DNA from: Collimonas fungivorans | GTDB taxonomy: Bacteria > Pseudomonadota > Gammaproteobacteria > Burkholderiales > Burkholderiaceae_D | DNA length: 64,000 nt | Assembly (NCBI RefSeq): GCF_001584145.1 | Contig: NZ_CP013232.1 | Location: 1,426,001 to 1,490,000 of the forward strand | Direction of reading: 5' to 3' | Part shown: one piece after another, positions 8,294-17,893 of the stretch | Layout of the letters: each line of letters starts with the position of its first letter | How positions within the stretch are numbered: position 1 is the stretch's first letter | Program-made: the position numbers and the translations under genes | Notes under the pieces: generated by a model | Told to the model about the DNA's origin: nothing | Seen by the model: only the letters and a program-made list of their open reading frames with translations | The model's database searches: none

Positions 8294-10090
8294 TTAGCGC
8301 AAATTCATTTCGGCCTCAGCCTCGCGCCGCAACTGTTCTTGTTTTTGCATCAATTCCCGATAGCGATTGCGCGCGTCGTCGTTGCCAAGTCCGGTCGCCG
8401 CCAGCTGGTCGAGCTCCTCTTTCAATATCTTCATTTTAGTCTGGCGAATTGCGCCCGCCAGTTCTAATCGCGCCGCTTCCGTTTCGGATTCCGATTCTGC
8501 TGCAATTTCTGCAATCAATGATTCAAAATCCTCGCCGCCTTCCCGCAAATGTTCAGCCAATGTTGCAAAATTGGCTTGTCCGCCCATTGCATGGCTGGCA
8601 GTGATCAGGCGCGCCAGCATTTCTGCACGGTCCGGTGCGAAATGCGCCACGGCGTCCAGCGCGGCATCGTCCAGTTCCGAGGCGAACGCCGGGTGGGCGA
8701 CCAGCAGCCTGATGATCTGCCGTTCCAGCCCGACCGGCGCCGGCCGGTTGCCGCGCGGCGGTGCGCGGCGCGCGCTGGCGATCGGCTTGGCCAGTTCAAA
8801 CAAGGACTCGATCTCGTTAGGCGTCGATTGCGTCAGCTGCGCCAAGCCGCGCACGATCTGCAGCCGCAGCGACGATGGCGGCATCAATTGCATTAAAGGC
8901 TTGGCATCGTATTGCGCCCGCGCACGTCCTTCGGAGGTGCTCAAATCGGCCTCGGCCGTGACTTCGTTCAGCAAAAATTGCGATAATGGCATGGCATCAT
9001 GGATCTGGCGCTCAAACGCTTCCGCTCCCATTTCCCGCACAAAGCTGTCCGGATCGTGTTCCTGCGGCAGGAACAGGAATTTGATGACCTTGTTGTCGGT
9101 CGCATGGGGCAGGCAGGCATCCAGTGCGCGCCGTGCAGCTTTGCGGCCGGCGCGGTCGCCGTCGAAACTGAAGACGACGTGATCCGTCTGGCGCAGCAGT
9201 TTGTGCACATGGGTCGGCGTGCAGGCGGTTCCCAGCGTGGCAACCGCCTGCGGGAATCCCAGTTGTGCCAATGCCACCACGTCCATATAACCTTCGGTCA
9301 CCAGCACGTAACCCGCATCGCGGATTGCCTGGCGCGCTTCGAACAGGCCATACAGCTCGCTACCCTTCTGAAATAGGGGTGTTTCCGGCGAATTCAAGTA
9401 CTTCGGCTCGCCGCTGTCCAGCACGCGGCCGCCAAAACCGATGACCTGGCCTTTTGTATTGCGTATTGGAAACATTATGCGGTCGCGGAAACGATCGTAG
9501 CGCTTGCGGTTGTTGCCTTCCTCATCCGTGCGGTCGATCACCAGGCCGGATTCGACCAGGGCGGTGGCCTCATAGTCAGGAAATACCTGGCGCAGGCTGT
9601 CCCAGTTGTCGGGTGAGTAGCCCAATCCGAACTTGGCGGCTACCTCGCCGGTCAGGCCACGGCGTTTCAGATAATCGACTGCGTTTGGGGCGCTGCGCAG
9701 ATGCTGGCGGTAAAAATCGCAGGCAGCGGTCATTGCATCCGACAAGGCCATGCTCTTGGCCTGGTATTCGGCCCGTTGTGCCGGCGGGATCTTGTCGTCG
9801 TTGTCCGGCACCGTCATGCCGACGCCTTGCGCCAGGTCTTTCACCGCCTCGACAAAACCGAGGCCGGAATATTCGATCAGGAAGCCGATCGCGGTGCCAT
9901 GCGCGCCGCAACCGAAGCAATGGTAAAACTGCTTGGTCGGGCTGACCGTGAAGCTGGGCGATTTTTCGTTATGGAAAGGGCACAAGCCCATCAGGTTCGC
10001 GCCGCCCTTTTTCAACTGCACGTACTTGCCCACCACGTCGACGATGTCGACGCGGTTGAGCAGGTCCTGGATAAAGGATTGTGGAATCAC
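8294..10090 (-). CDS. dnaG: DNA primase
   Basis: 598 residues, the normal size. The N-terminal CHC2 zinc finger is visible as C37, H40, C58 and C61 (LCPFHNEKSPSF, CFGCGAHG). The RNA polymerase core follows, with a TOPRIM segment (VLVTEGYMDVVAL, about 255-267, and FSFDGDRAGRKAA with the metal-binding DxD) and then a helical C-terminal domain that would bind DnaB helicase. It makes RNA primers for lagging-strand synthesis. It lies between yqeY and rpoD in the macromolecular synthesis operon. Confidence 0.98.
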   Translation of the reverse strand: MIPQSFIQDLLNRVDIVDVVGKYVQLKKGGANLMGLCPFHNEKSPSFTVSPTKQFYHCFGCGAHGTAIGFLIEYSGLGFVEAVKDLAQGVGMTVPDNDDKIPPAQRAEYQAKSMALSDAMTAACDFYRQHLRSAPNAVDYLKRRGLTGEVAAKFGLGYSPDNWDSLRQVFPDYEATALVESGLVIDRTDEEGNNRKRYDRFRDRIMFPIRNTKGQVIGFGGRVLDSGEPKYLNSPETPLFQKGSELYGLFEARQAIRDAGYVLVTEGYMDVVALAQLGFPQAVATLGTACTPTHVHKLLRQTDHVVFSFDGDRAGRKAARRALDACLPHATDNKVIKFLFLPQEHDPDSFVREMGAEAFERQIHDAMPLSQFLLNEVTAEADLSTSEGRARAQYDAKPLMQLMPPSSLRLQIVRGLAQLTQSTPNEIESLFELAKPIASARRAPPRGNRPAPVGLERQIIRLLVAHPAFASELDDAALDAVAHFAPDRAEMLARLITASHAMGGQANFATLAEHLREGGEDFESLIAEIAAESESETEAARLELAGAIRQTKMKILKEELDQLAATGLGNDDARNRYRELMQKQEQLRREAEAEMNLR

Positions 10091-10134
10091 GTGGATTCGA
10101 CGGCAGGCAGGGCTATGGCAGAAATGTCAGGCGA

Positions 10135-10584
10135 TCAGGCTTGGCTGAGCGCGGCTTTGATCAAGGCCGAAACCGCTCCCATGTCGGCGCGGCCGGCAAG
10201 TTTCGGCTTGACGATGGCCATGACCTTGCCCATGTCCTGTGGGCCGGCGGCGCCGCTGGCGCTGATGGCGGCAGCAACTTCAGCCTGGATTTCCGCATCG
10301 GACAGGCCGGCAGGCATATAGTGGGAAAGGATCGCCAATTCGGCTTTTTCGATATCGGCCAGGTCCTGGCGGCCACCGGCTTCAAACTGGCTGATCGAGT
10401 CCTTGCGCTGCTTGATCATTTTTTCGATGATCGCCAGCACATGGGTGTCGGTTAGTTCGATACGTTCGTCGACTTCCTTTTGCTTGATGGCCGCAGTGAT
10501 CAGGCGAATGGCGCCCAGCTTTGCAGTTTCCTTGGCGCGCATCGCGGCCTTCATGTCTTCGGTAATCTGTTCTTTCAAGCCCAT
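10135..10584 (-). CDS. yqeY: GatB/YqeY-domain protein
   Basis: 149 residues from the ATG at 10584, chosen because GGAGAA lies six bases upstream; an ATG four codons earlier lacks one. The whole protein matches the YqeY family: LKEQITEDMKAAMRAKE at the start, IKQRKDSISQFEAGGRQDLA in the middle, and a C-terminal helical domain related to the tail of GatB (MGKVMAIVKPKLAGRADMGAVS). A link to tRNA-dependent amidation is suggested by the fold only. In many bacteria it sits between rpsU and dnaG, as here. Confidence 0.92.
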   Translation of the reverse strand: MGLKEQITEDMKAAMRAKETAKLGAIRLITAAIKQKEVDERIELTDTHVLAIIEKMIKQRKDSISQFEAGGRQDLADIEKAELAILSHYMPAGLSDAEIQAEVAAAISASGAAGPQDMGKVMAIVKPKLAGRADMGAVSALIKAALSQA

Positions 10585-10708
10585 GCAGTTCTCCATTTGG
10601 TGGTGTTTTCCATTGTAGACGGGAAAAACAAAATTGCTGGATTGTGACGCCGGTTGTGCGACGTATTGCTGATCTCATCGCTGCCGTTTCGCGACCTGGA
10701 AAACGGCA

Positions 10709-10741
10709 AAACCCGCTGCGGAGCAACACCGGAGCGGGTTT
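10709..10741 (-). terminator. Terminator/attenuator between rpsU and yqeY
   Basis: Arms 10709-10721 and 10729-10741 pair over 13 bp with one mismatch (AAACCCGCT…AGCGGGTTT), with a 7-nt loop. On the minus strand it ends in a TTTTG tract. It lies about 50 bases after the rpsU stop, the place where E. coli has an attenuator that lowers dnaG expression relative to rpsU. Confidence 0.75.
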
Positions 10742-10793
10742 GTAACGCAATTCAATCAGCCGCACAGAGTGCGGTGAGGAATCAGTTCAAATA

Positions 10794-11006
10794 TTAGTAC
10801 AGTTTCTTCGGCAATTGCTGGCTGCGAATGCGTTTGTAATGACGTTTCACAGCAGCTGCCAGCTTACGCTTGCGTTCAGCAGTTGGCTTTTCGTAAAATT
10901 CACGTGCACGCAACTCAGTCAGCAGACCTGTTTTTTCAATAGTGCGCTTGAAGCGACGCATCGCAACTTCGAAGGGCTCATTTTCTTTAAGACGAATTGT
11001 GGTCAT
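10794..11006 (-). CDS. rpsU: 30S ribosomal protein S21
   Basis: 70 residues with the family signature: [21 protein letters not shown] at the start, [20 protein letters not shown] in the middle and a basic end ([13 protein letters not shown]). S21 binds the small subunit near the 16S 3' end and helps initiation. It is the first gene of the macromolecular synthesis operon, preceded by a perfect -10 box. Confidence 0.97.
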   Translation of the reverse strand: MTTIRLKENEPFEVAMRRFKRTIEKTGLLTELRAREFYEKPTAERKRKLAAAVKRHYKRIRSQQLPKKLY

Positions 11007-11042
11007 GTAAATTCAAACCAAGTTTGTATAGGGAAGAACGAG

Positions 11043-11071
11043 ATTATAGCTGGGAAAAAGAATAAATGGAA
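11043..11071 (-). promoter_or_regulatory. Candidate promoter of the rpsU operon
   Basis: TATAAT on the minus strand (11043-11048), with a weak TTCCAT 17 bases upstream. The start of rpsU follows about 36 bases downstream. The -10 is consensus, the -35 poor. Confidence 0.45.
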
Positions 11072-11138
11072 GTGTTATCCCAAGCTGCCTGAACATTGCC
11101 GCTTATTCGCAACATTTTTTGCAACATCCCTGCATGTT

Positions 11139-12011
11139 CTAAGCTTTTGCAAGATTGCGATCCCGAAACATTGCCAACAGAACACCGGCAATCGCGCCAA
11201 TAATAAGGCCGCTCAGCAGGAGCATCGTGAGTTTTGGGAAAAACGGTTGTTCCGGTACAAAAATGGCGTCAACTATTTTTGTAGGGAAAGTGTTGGTTTT
11301 TGTGCGCAAATCTACCAGCGCCGAGTGTTCCGACGTCAATCCTCGTATTAAATCCTCTTGTTTGGACAGCAAATTAATGGCTACCACGCTTGGTTCAAAT
11401 TTAGCCCCGGTCGACGTCATTGCCGCGCTCTTGAGGCTTGTTTCAAGACGCGTTTTTTCGGTTATTGCCTGGGTCATTTGAAGCGTATTTGCTTCAAGCC
11501 GGTTATCCAGATTTTTTATCATTGGCGCCAAAAGCAGCTCGTGCGCATGGATCAGGGCTTGTAGCGCTGCATTCAAGTTGGTTTTTGCCTCTGCTTGGGA
11601 AAATGCCGCGACGCTCACATCGACGAAATCGGTGGTTTTTCCCGGAGTCGCTTTGAGGGTTGCACGGAAAAGACGCGTGCGCCGATCACTGTCTTCATTC
11701 AAAAGGAGGCCGGCGGCCTTCAAAGCCTCGTCCTGCAGCTGGCGCTGCTTAAAGCGTTCAGCGGCTTGTGCCGTAGGCTCCGTCAAAGTCGTCGGGTTCA
11801 TTGGCAACTGGCCAACCTGCAAGGTCGCGGATGCTTGCCATTTTGCCGGCAATGTTGCCCAAAGCGCAGTTGCCGCGAGCATGCCGACAATTATGCATAC
11901 CGCCAGCATGACCCAATGGAGTCTTACGCTGTTCCATATAGCTGAAAAATTAATTAATTCAACCTCTTCAGCGTGGGTAGGACTATTAGTATTTGAAAAA
12001 TTATTGGACAT
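11139..12011 (-). CDS. Wzz-type polysaccharide chain-length determinant protein
   Basis: 290 residues with the polysaccharide co-polymerase layout. There is a short cytoplasmic N-terminus, a membrane segment at about 33-53 (WVMLAVCIIVGMLAATALW), a large periplasmic helical part with coiled-coil character, and a second membrane segment near the C-terminus (LTMLLLSGLIIGAIAGVLLAMF) preceded by the Pro-rich FVPEQPFFPKL motif typical of Wzz. Such proteins set the length of O-antigen or exopolysaccharide chains. No polysaccharide cluster adjoins it, so the partner polymerase is not obvious, although O-antigen-ligase-like and LPS genes occur at 28-35 kb. Confidence 0.8.
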   Translation of the reverse strand: MSNNFSNTNSPTHAEEVELINFSAIWNSVRLHWVMLAVCIIVGMLAATALWATLPAKWQASATLQVGQLPMNPTTLTEPTAQAAERFKQRQLQDEALKAAGLLLNEDSDRRTRLFRATLKATPGKTTDFVDVSVAAFSQAEAKTNLNAALQALIHAHELLLAPMIKNLDNRLEANTLQMTQAITEKTRLETSLKSAAMTSTGAKFEPSVVAINLLSKQEDLIRGLTSEHSALVDLRTKTNTFPTKIVDAIFVPEQPFFPKLTMLLLSGLIIGAIAGVLLAMFRDRNLAKA

Positions 12012-12090
12012 AAAAAGATTTATTTAATTTATACGTTATTTATTTGTTGCATATTACCGCGAGCCGGGCAATTGTTGTTCAATTTTCTTG

Positions 12091-13287
12091 CTAAATAGCA
12101 AATCCTGTCGCGGTTGCCGACGCCCAGGCCCACTGGAAATTGTAGCCGCCAAGCCAACCAGTGACGTCAACTGCCTCACCAATAAAATACAGGCCGGATG
12201 TTCGATTGGACATCATGCTCTGCTGTGATAGTTCCCTTGTATCGACGCCGCCAAGCGTAACTTCGGCTTTACGATAGCCTTCGGACCCGTTTGGCTGGAT
12301 TGCCCAGCGGTTGACGGCGTTGCCGAGTTCTCGCAATACGCGATCTGGAGTGTCTGCCAGGCGGGCCGCCGGGTCGAGCTTGCTGGCTTCGATGATGCCG
12401 TGCGCCAGCCGCGCCGGCAGCCATTGGGCAAATATATTGCCCAGATTTTTCTTGATAGACGTTTTGCCGTCAAGCAGTGTCTGGGTGACATCAATTTCAG
12501 GCAAAAGATTCAACTGCAGCGGCGCGCCGCTCTTCCAGAAGCTGGAAATCTGGAGGATTGCCGGCCCCGACAGGCCGCGGTGGGTGAACAGCAGGTCTTC
12601 CTTGAATTCGCCGCGGGTCTTCTTGTCGCCGGTTTCGACTTCAACCGGCAAGGCAATCCCGGCCAGCGGCAGGAAGGGCTGCCAGTCGGCGGCATCGAAG
12701 GTCAGCGGCACCAGGCCTGGCTGCGGTTCGACCACGCGCAGGCCGAATTGGCGGGCGATGCGATAGGCAAAGTCGGTGGCGCCGATTTTCGGGATGGACA
12801 GGCCGCCGGTGGCGATGACGACATTGCTGGCCAATATTTCGCCGCTGCTGCTGTCGATCCGGAACAGGTCGCCGCTCTTGCCTATGCTGGCCACGCTGCA
12901 AGGCATGCGCCAACTGACGTTGCCGAGGTCGCATTCGGCTTTCAGCATGGCGATGATCTGCTCCGAGGAGTCGTCGCAAAAAAGCTGTCCCTTGTGTTTT
13001 TCGTGATAAGCGATACGGTGGCGTTTCACCAGGCCGAGGAAATCCTGCGGGGTGTAGCGCGACAGGGCGCTTTTGCAAAAATGCGGATTCTGCGACAGAA
13101 AATTCTGCGGCCCGGCGTTGATATTGGTGAAGTTGCAGCGGCCGCCGCCTGAAATGCGGATTTTTTCCGCCAGCTTGACGGCATGATCGATCAGGACAAC
13201 CCTTTTTCCACGTTGACCAGCTACCGCGGCACACATCATGCCCGCAGCGCCGGCGCCGATGACGGCGACATCAAATTGTTTTTGCAT
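12091..13287 (-). CDS. HI0933/YhiN-family FAD-dependent oxidoreductase
   Basis: 398 residues. The N-terminal dinucleotide-binding motif is VAVIGAGAAGMMCA (residues 7-20). Next comes the family hallmark RISGGGRCNFTN (about 45-56), and later CDDSSEQIIAML and the TGGLSIPKIG segment. The C-terminus has the second FAD contact, LYFIGEAVDVTGWLGGYNFQ. This family is widespread, with a physiological substrate that is largely unknown. Its start is 27 bases from the stop of the ybdK-like gene, suggesting co-transcription of 14520-12091. Confidence 0.93.
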   Translation of the reverse strand: MQKQFDVAVIGAGAAGMMCAAVAGQRGKRVVLIDHAVKLAEKIRISGGGRCNFTNINAGPQNFLSQNPHFCKSALSRYTPQDFLGLVKRHRIAYHEKHKGQLFCDDSSEQIIAMLKAECDLGNVSWRMPCSVASIGKSGDLFRIDSSSGEILASNVVIATGGLSIPKIGATDFAYRIARQFGLRVVEPQPGLVPLTFDAADWQPFLPLAGIALPVEVETGDKKTRGEFKEDLLFTHRGLSGPAILQISSFWKSGAPLQLNLLPEIDVTQTLLDGKTSIKKNLGNIFAQWLPARLAHGIIEASKLDPAARLADTPDRVLRELGNAVNRWAIQPNGSEGYRKAEVTLGGVDTRELSQQSMMSNRTSGLYFIGEAVDVTGWLGGYNFQWAWASATATGFAI

Positions 13288-13314
13288 CGATCTTCAGTAA
13301 ATGGAAATTGAAAA

Positions 13315-14520
13315 CTATTGGAAGTATGGTGGCGGCTCCTGCCCCATCCACAATTCCGAAGACAGCCGCATCATGTCATTGAGCGAACCGCGCTCGGTAA
13401 ATGTCTGCCGCAGCCAGGCGGCGTCGCTGAGGCGATCTTCCGCCAGATGCCGCAAGCGCTTGATGGTCAGTTGCTCGGCTTCGTTCTGAGTATACCGCTG
13501 CAAATCCTGCAAATGGTCCAGCAGATGCTGGTAGATCGGCAGTTTTGACGAGGTGGCGGGGGTGTTGCCGTGCAACGCCATGGAGCCGTTCAGGCCGTAA
13601 CGGCTGGCTTCGAAGCGGTTGTACTGGTACAGCAGGTAAAAGTCGTTGGTGATGACAAACGGCCTTTCGGTCAGGATCCAGCGCGCCAGCAGTTGTGCGT
13701 AGCACCCCAGGTGGGCCGCGTGTTCTATCGTCAGGGGGGTGTCGCAGACGCGGATTTCCACGGTGCCGTATTCCGGCTTGGGCCGGATGTCCCAGTAAAA
13801 GTCCTTCATGCTGGCGACGATTCCCATGCGTAGCAGCTCATCGTAATACGATTCGAAATCGGACCAGCGGGTCAGCGTGGGTGCAGTTCCTGACAATGGA
13901 AACGCACGCACCACATTGCTGCGCGAGGATTCGAACCTGGTGTCCGCGCCTTGATAAAACGGCGAGGCGGCCGACAGTGCGATGAAGTGCGGCACGAAAC
14001 GCGAGAATGCGTGGGTCAGGTAGAGCGCGTCGTCGCCGTTCGGCACGCCGATATGGATATGCTGGCCGAAGACGGTGAATGTCTTGGCCAGGTAGCCGTA
14101 CTTTTCATGCAGGTGATAGAAGCGCTCGCTAGGCGTAATCCGTTGTTCGTTCCAGTGCTGGAAAGGATGGGCGCCGCCGCCGGAGACGTCGATGTTCAGG
14201 TATTGCGCCCCGCGGTTCAGCGCGGCGCGCAGGCCTTTCAGCTCCTCGATCAGATGATCGACCCGGGTGTGCACGTCGGAATTCAACTCGATCATGCCCT
14301 GCGTCATTTCCAGCTTGATCTGTTTTTGCAGGTCGCGCGGTTCGATCCAGGTCAGCAGGTCAACCGCATCGCTGGCCAGGTTGTAGTTGCGGCGGTTCAC
14401 CAGCTGCAGTTCCAGTTCTATCCCCATTGTAAACGGCGTGGAACTGGTAAACGGCAGGATCTCCGGCGTCGCGGCCCCCGCGCCGGCTTGTGCACTGTTG
14501 TCTTGGGTGTTTTCGCTCAT
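13315..14520 (-). CDS. YbdK-type carboxylate-amine ligase (GCS2 family)
   Basis: 401 residues. FTMGIELELQLVNRRNYNLAS near residue 30 is the GCS2 N-terminal ATP/metal-binding motif, and ISGGGAHPFQHW-like (here VSGGGAHPFQHW) and FGQHIHIGVPNGDDAL are also family hallmarks. Members have weak glutamate–cysteine ligase activity in vitro and their natural role is unclear. The gene begins 4 bases after the antiporter stop, so the two form an operon. Confidence 0.92.
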   Translation of the reverse strand: MSENTQDNSAQAGAGAATPEILPFTSSTPFTMGIELELQLVNRRNYNLASDAVDLLTWIEPRDLQKQIKLEMTQGMIELNSDVHTRVDHLIEELKGLRAALNRGAQYLNIDVSGGGAHPFQHWNEQRITPSERFYHLHEKYGYLAKTFTVFGQHIHIGVPNGDDALYLTHAFSRFVPHFIALSAASPFYQGADTRFESSRSNVVRAFPLSGTAPTLTRWSDFESYYDELLRMGIVASMKDFYWDIRPKPEYGTVEIRVCDTPLTIEHAAHLGCYAQLLARWILTERPFVITNDFYLLYQYNRFEASRYGLNGSMALHGNTPATSSKLPIYQHLLDHLQDLQRYTQNEAEQLTIKRLRHLAEDRLSDAAWLRQTFTERGSLNDMMRLSSELWMGQEPPPYFQ

Positions 14521-14524
14521 GGCA

Positions 14525-15739
14525 TTATCCTTGTTCGCGTCCGCTTTCGCCTGATTTGATCAGGGCAAACTGGGTTGCGATCGGCCCCAGCAATTCCAGG
14601 ACGATCAGGCAGCCGGCCAGCAACGGCAGGACTTCAGCGGTGGTGTTGGGGTAGAGATAGGCGGTGGTTTGCATCAGTCCTAGTCCGGCCTCCGTCATGG
14701 GCAAGGTTCCCAGGGTGATCAGCGCCGCCTGTTTCCATTTCATCTTGGCAAAGTGCGCAAACGAAAAGACGCCGCAGGCCATGGCCAGAAAACGCGCCGC
14801 GATGAGTACCGCGACCGAGGCGCCCACCATCGACAGGTCGGACAAGCGGATCGAAGCGCCTATCGTGACAAACAGCATCACGATGAACAGCTCGTTGGCG
14901 ACGCCGAACTCCAGTTCCATCAGGTCATACTGGTGGTCAAGGTTCTTCGACATGATCGCGAAGATCAGCATGGTGAGCAGTATCGGCAGCTGCAGTGCAT
15001 GTGCGGCGCCGATCGCCAGGGTGATTACAGCGATCACCAGCACGAACTGGCGGCTCGGCTGGCGGCCGAGCAGGCGCGCCAGCGGGATCATCAGGCGATA
15101 GGTCAGGTACGCCAGCACCAGCGAACCGCACAGCGAATACAAGGTATGCGCCAGCAGCGTGCTGAAGGGCGTCGCGCTTTCATGGGCGACGACGGGCAGC
15201 AGGGCATACGCCGCCAGCAGGGCGACAAAATTGTTCAGCGCCGTCATGGCTGCCAGGCGGCGCGTCACCTGGCCTTCGGCCTGGAGTTCGCGCACCACCA
15301 CCATGACCACCGCCGGCGCGGTGGCGATGGCCAGCACGCCGCCCAGCAATGCCGGCACGCGCGCAGTGCCAAACCAGATCAAGGCGCCGCTGACGAAGGT
15401 GAAACACAATACGGCGCTGAGGACAACTGTCGCCAGCAGCCATTTTTCGCGGCGCAGCCAGCCGATGTCGACATAGCGGCCCAGCTGATATACCACCAGC
15501 GCCATCGCCATGTCGGCAAAGATATTCGCCAGCTTGAGGACGTCGCCTGACAACAGGTCGAGTCCGCCCACGCCAAGCAGGAAACCGACTATCAGATAGC
15601 CGGTGATGCGTGGAAACCAGGGGTTTTTCGTTACTATATGGCCGCCCACTAGCCCGAACAGCAGCAAGCTGCCGAACAGTAACAGCGCATTCCATTGGAT
15701 GGGCTGTGCTAGCGCAAAGGGCGGAAGAGTCCAATCCAT
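14525..15739 (-). CDS. Cation/proton antiporter (CPA2, Kef-like membrane domain)
   Basis: 404 residues, almost all hydrophobic, with about 11-12 membrane segments in the Na+/H+ exchanger fold (PF00999). Visible segments include NALLLFGSLLLFGLVGG, LVVYQLGRYVDIGWL and ILLTMLIFAIMSKNL. There is no cytoplasmic TrkA-N/RCK domain, unlike full KefB/C proteins. It probably exchanges Na+ or K+ for protons in the inner membrane. It is tightly linked to the downstream YbdK-type ligase, which is an unexplained pairing. Confidence 0.88.
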   Translation of the reverse strand: MDWTLPPFALAQPIQWNALLLFGSLLLFGLVGGHIVTKNPWFPRITGYLIVGFLLGVGGLDLLSGDVLKLANIFADMAMALVVYQLGRYVDIGWLRREKWLLATVVLSAVLCFTFVSGALIWFGTARVPALLGGVLAIATAPAVVMVVVRELQAEGQVTRRLAAMTALNNFVALLAAYALLPVVAHESATPFSTLLAHTLYSLCGSLVLAYLTYRLMIPLARLLGRQPSRQFVLVIAVITLAIGAAHALQLPILLTMLIFAIMSKNLDHQYDLMELEFGVANELFIVMLFVTIGASIRLSDLSMVGASVAVLIAARFLAMACGVFSFAHFAKMKWKQAALITLGTLPMTEAGLGLMQTTAYLYPNTTAEVLPLLAGCLIVLELLGPIATQFALIKSGESGREQG

Positions 15740-16015
15740 GGATCCTCCAGAAAGTTAGTCTTGCAGCAAAAAAGCAAGCTGGACAAGATGCCGTACCGGC
15801 AGATGAATGTGTAATGCTGAAATACGTGACTTGCTGCGCACTCTCCTTGATTATATTTGTGTTGCGCTATCGGATCTGCTTAAGGTCTTGCCTAAGAAAA
15901 GGCTTCAATTCCCTATGGCAATGTTTTGGCGATTGCCACATAGTACATGCATCCGGCTTTTATCTTGAATCAGTCAGGTTTGTTCACTGCGGCAAAAATT
16001 AGTTCCATTAGGAAA

Positions 16016-17032
16016 TTACTGTTGCCTATCGATAGCGGCAGAATTGTATTGCACGCGCAGGGCCCGGCAAACTGTCAGGCATTGTTCGACTTGTTCGGCA
16101 ATCGGCTTCGGAACCAGCTGGTTTTGCGCCAACGCCTGTCGTATCCAGCTGGCGGTGGTGGCGGCATCGCGCTGCTCGGGCAGGGTGGACATATTGTCGG
16201 CGATACTTTGTTTCTCCACCAGCGTGGTTTGCCTGCCGCCATGCAGCCAGTCGATTTTTTGCGCCTTCCTGGCGTTAGCCACCGTTTCGCCTTCCGTGCC
16301 GCGCATTAAAAACACATCGCCGCGTTCAGCTGCGGCGGTGGTCGTGAAATACGCCGTCAGCATGGTCAGGTACTCTGGATGCGTGTATGAGCTCAGGCGC
16401 AAGGCCGGTTCCACAAACGGCTGCATGATCTTGACCAGGGTGTGGGTGGAGTTGCGTACCCCGAGAATCCTCCGCATGGCGAGCAGCCTTGCCATTTTCG
16501 GGGCAAGGGCATCGATCGGCATGAAGGCCGGCATACGCTGTGCGAAACATTGCTGCGCCTGTTCGATGCTGCTGCAGGCCGGCTGGCCGAGCGCCTGGAG
16601 AATTTCGGCGCTGGTGACGCGGCCTGGGTCTGTCAATACCCCGTGCAGCAATACCGGCACGCCCTCGCGCGCCAGCAGCATGGCCAGCAACGGCGTCAGG
16701 TTGGCCATGTGGCGCGCGCCGTTATAGCTGGGGATGACAACCGGTGCGTATGCCCAGGAACCGTTGCCGGCTTTGTCGGGCAACGGTATTTGCGTAAACG
16801 ACGCTTCCGCCGCCTGCAGGAAACCGTCGATTTCTTCTACCGATTCGCCCTTGATGCGCATCGCCAGCAAGATTCCTCCCATTTCCAGGTCAGAAACGCG
16901 GCCGTCCAGCATGGCGGCATATAAATCATGGGCATCGTTGCGTGACAGGCTGCGCGCGCCATCCTTCCCGCGCCCGATCTCCTTGATGAAGCGGGCGGCT
17001 GGGAATGGTTCGGCTGGCGGAAGAATATTCAT
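16016..17032 (-). CDS. ybiB: YbiB (TrpD2-like DNA-binding protein)
   Basis: 338 residues from the ATG at 17032; an upstream in-frame ATG (17077) gives a less conserved extension. It has the anthranilate phosphoribosyltransferase fold: an N-terminal helical domain (LSRNDAHDLYAAMLDGRVSD, GGILLAMRIKGES) followed by the catalytic-like domain (PSYNGARHMANLTPLLAMLL, VLLHGVLTDPGRVTS). The glycine-rich phosphoribosyl site of true TrpD is replaced, matching YbiB, which in E. coli is a LexA-controlled nucleic-acid-binding homodimer. It is divergent from the sigma factor at 17201. Confidence 0.88.
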   Translation of the reverse strand: MNILPPAEPFPAARFIKEIGRGKDGARSLSRNDAHDLYAAMLDGRVSDLEMGGILLAMRIKGESVEEIDGFLQAAEASFTQIPLPDKAGNGSWAYAPVVIPSYNGARHMANLTPLLAMLLAREGVPVLLHGVLTDPGRVTSAEILQALGQPACSSIEQAQQCFAQRMPAFMPIDALAPKMARLLAMRRILGVRNSTHTLVKIMQPFVEPALRLSSYTHPEYLTMLTAYFTTTAAAERGDVFLMRGTEGETVANARKAQKIDWLHGGRQTTLVEKQSIADNMSTLPEQRDAATTASWIRQALAQNQLVPKPIAEQVEQCLTVCRALRVQYNSAAIDRQQ

Positions 17033-17200
17033 GTCTAGATGTCGATCTGAGTTTGCAAGCAAGGAGTGAGAGGGCATATCCGCAGCGATTTTACTTTACC
17101 AGCCTTAGTCCATGGCCATCGGGTAAAATCATCGCCAATCGGCCAGCTTGTCCACCGGATTGGCTGGCGCCTGTCCTTGTTTTTCCTTATCTGGGTTTAT

Positions 17201-17767
17201 ATGGCATTTGATCCTAGCCAGCTTGAAACGTTACGGCCGCAGCTGATACGGTTTGCTGCGCTGCAGTTGCGCAATGACGCCCTGGCCGAAGATGCTGTCT
17301 CGGAAACCATACTTGCGGTGCTTGAGCATCCTGACCGTTTTCAGGAGCAGTCTTCGTTCAAGACCTATGTCATCGGCATCCTCAAGCACAAATTGCTGGA
17401 CCAGTTGCGGCGCGGCAAGCGCGAAGTGCAGCTGAATATCGACGAAGACGCAGACCGCAGCGACGCCGACATGATCGATGCCTTGTTCACATCGACAGGA
17501 CATGCGGTGGAAGCCGCACCCAGCTGGGGCAATCCGGACCAGGCGCTGGAGCGCAAGGAGTTTTTCGATATCCTGCAATTATGCATCGACAAGCTGCCCG
17601 CCAAAACCGGACGCATTTTCATGATGCGGGAATGGCTGGAACTGGATACAGACGCAATTTGCAAGGAACTGGAAATTACCGCTGCGAATGCCTGGGTGCT
17701 GCTGTACCGGGCGCGCGCCAGGTTGCGCGAATGTTTACAGCTAAACTGGTTCGGCACGCAGGCTTGA
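17201..17767 (+). CDS. ECF-type RNA polymerase sigma factor
   Basis: 188 residues from the ATG at 17201; frames continue upstream but the conserved part starts here. Region 2 spans about 10-75 (LIRFAALQLRNDALAEDAVSE, FKTYVIGILKHKLLDQLRR). A longer than usual linker follows, then region 4 (about 130-180, CIDKLPAKTGRIFMMREWLELDTDAICKELEITAANAWVLLYRARARLRECL). A small zinc-finger protein with an HxxxCxxC motif follows 126 bases downstream, the usual place of a ZAS-type anti-sigma factor. The regulon is unknown. Confidence 0.9.
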   Translation: MAFDPSQLETLRPQLIRFAALQLRNDALAEDAVSETILAVLEHPDRFQEQSSFKTYVIGILKHKLLDQLRRGKREVQLNIDEDADRSDADMIDALFTSTGHAVEAAPSWGNPDQALERKEFFDILQLCIDKLPAKTGRIFMMREWLELDTDAICKELEITAANAWVLLYRARARLRECLQLNWFGTQA

Positions 17768-17893
17768 GTTAGCGACGTTCATACGCAATGTAAGATAATT
17801 CCAGTTCTATTGTAAGTATTGCATCCGTGATGCGACTAACCATGAATACCGAAATATTCGCCCAGCCAGTTACTTTATTTTATGCCATGTTTT

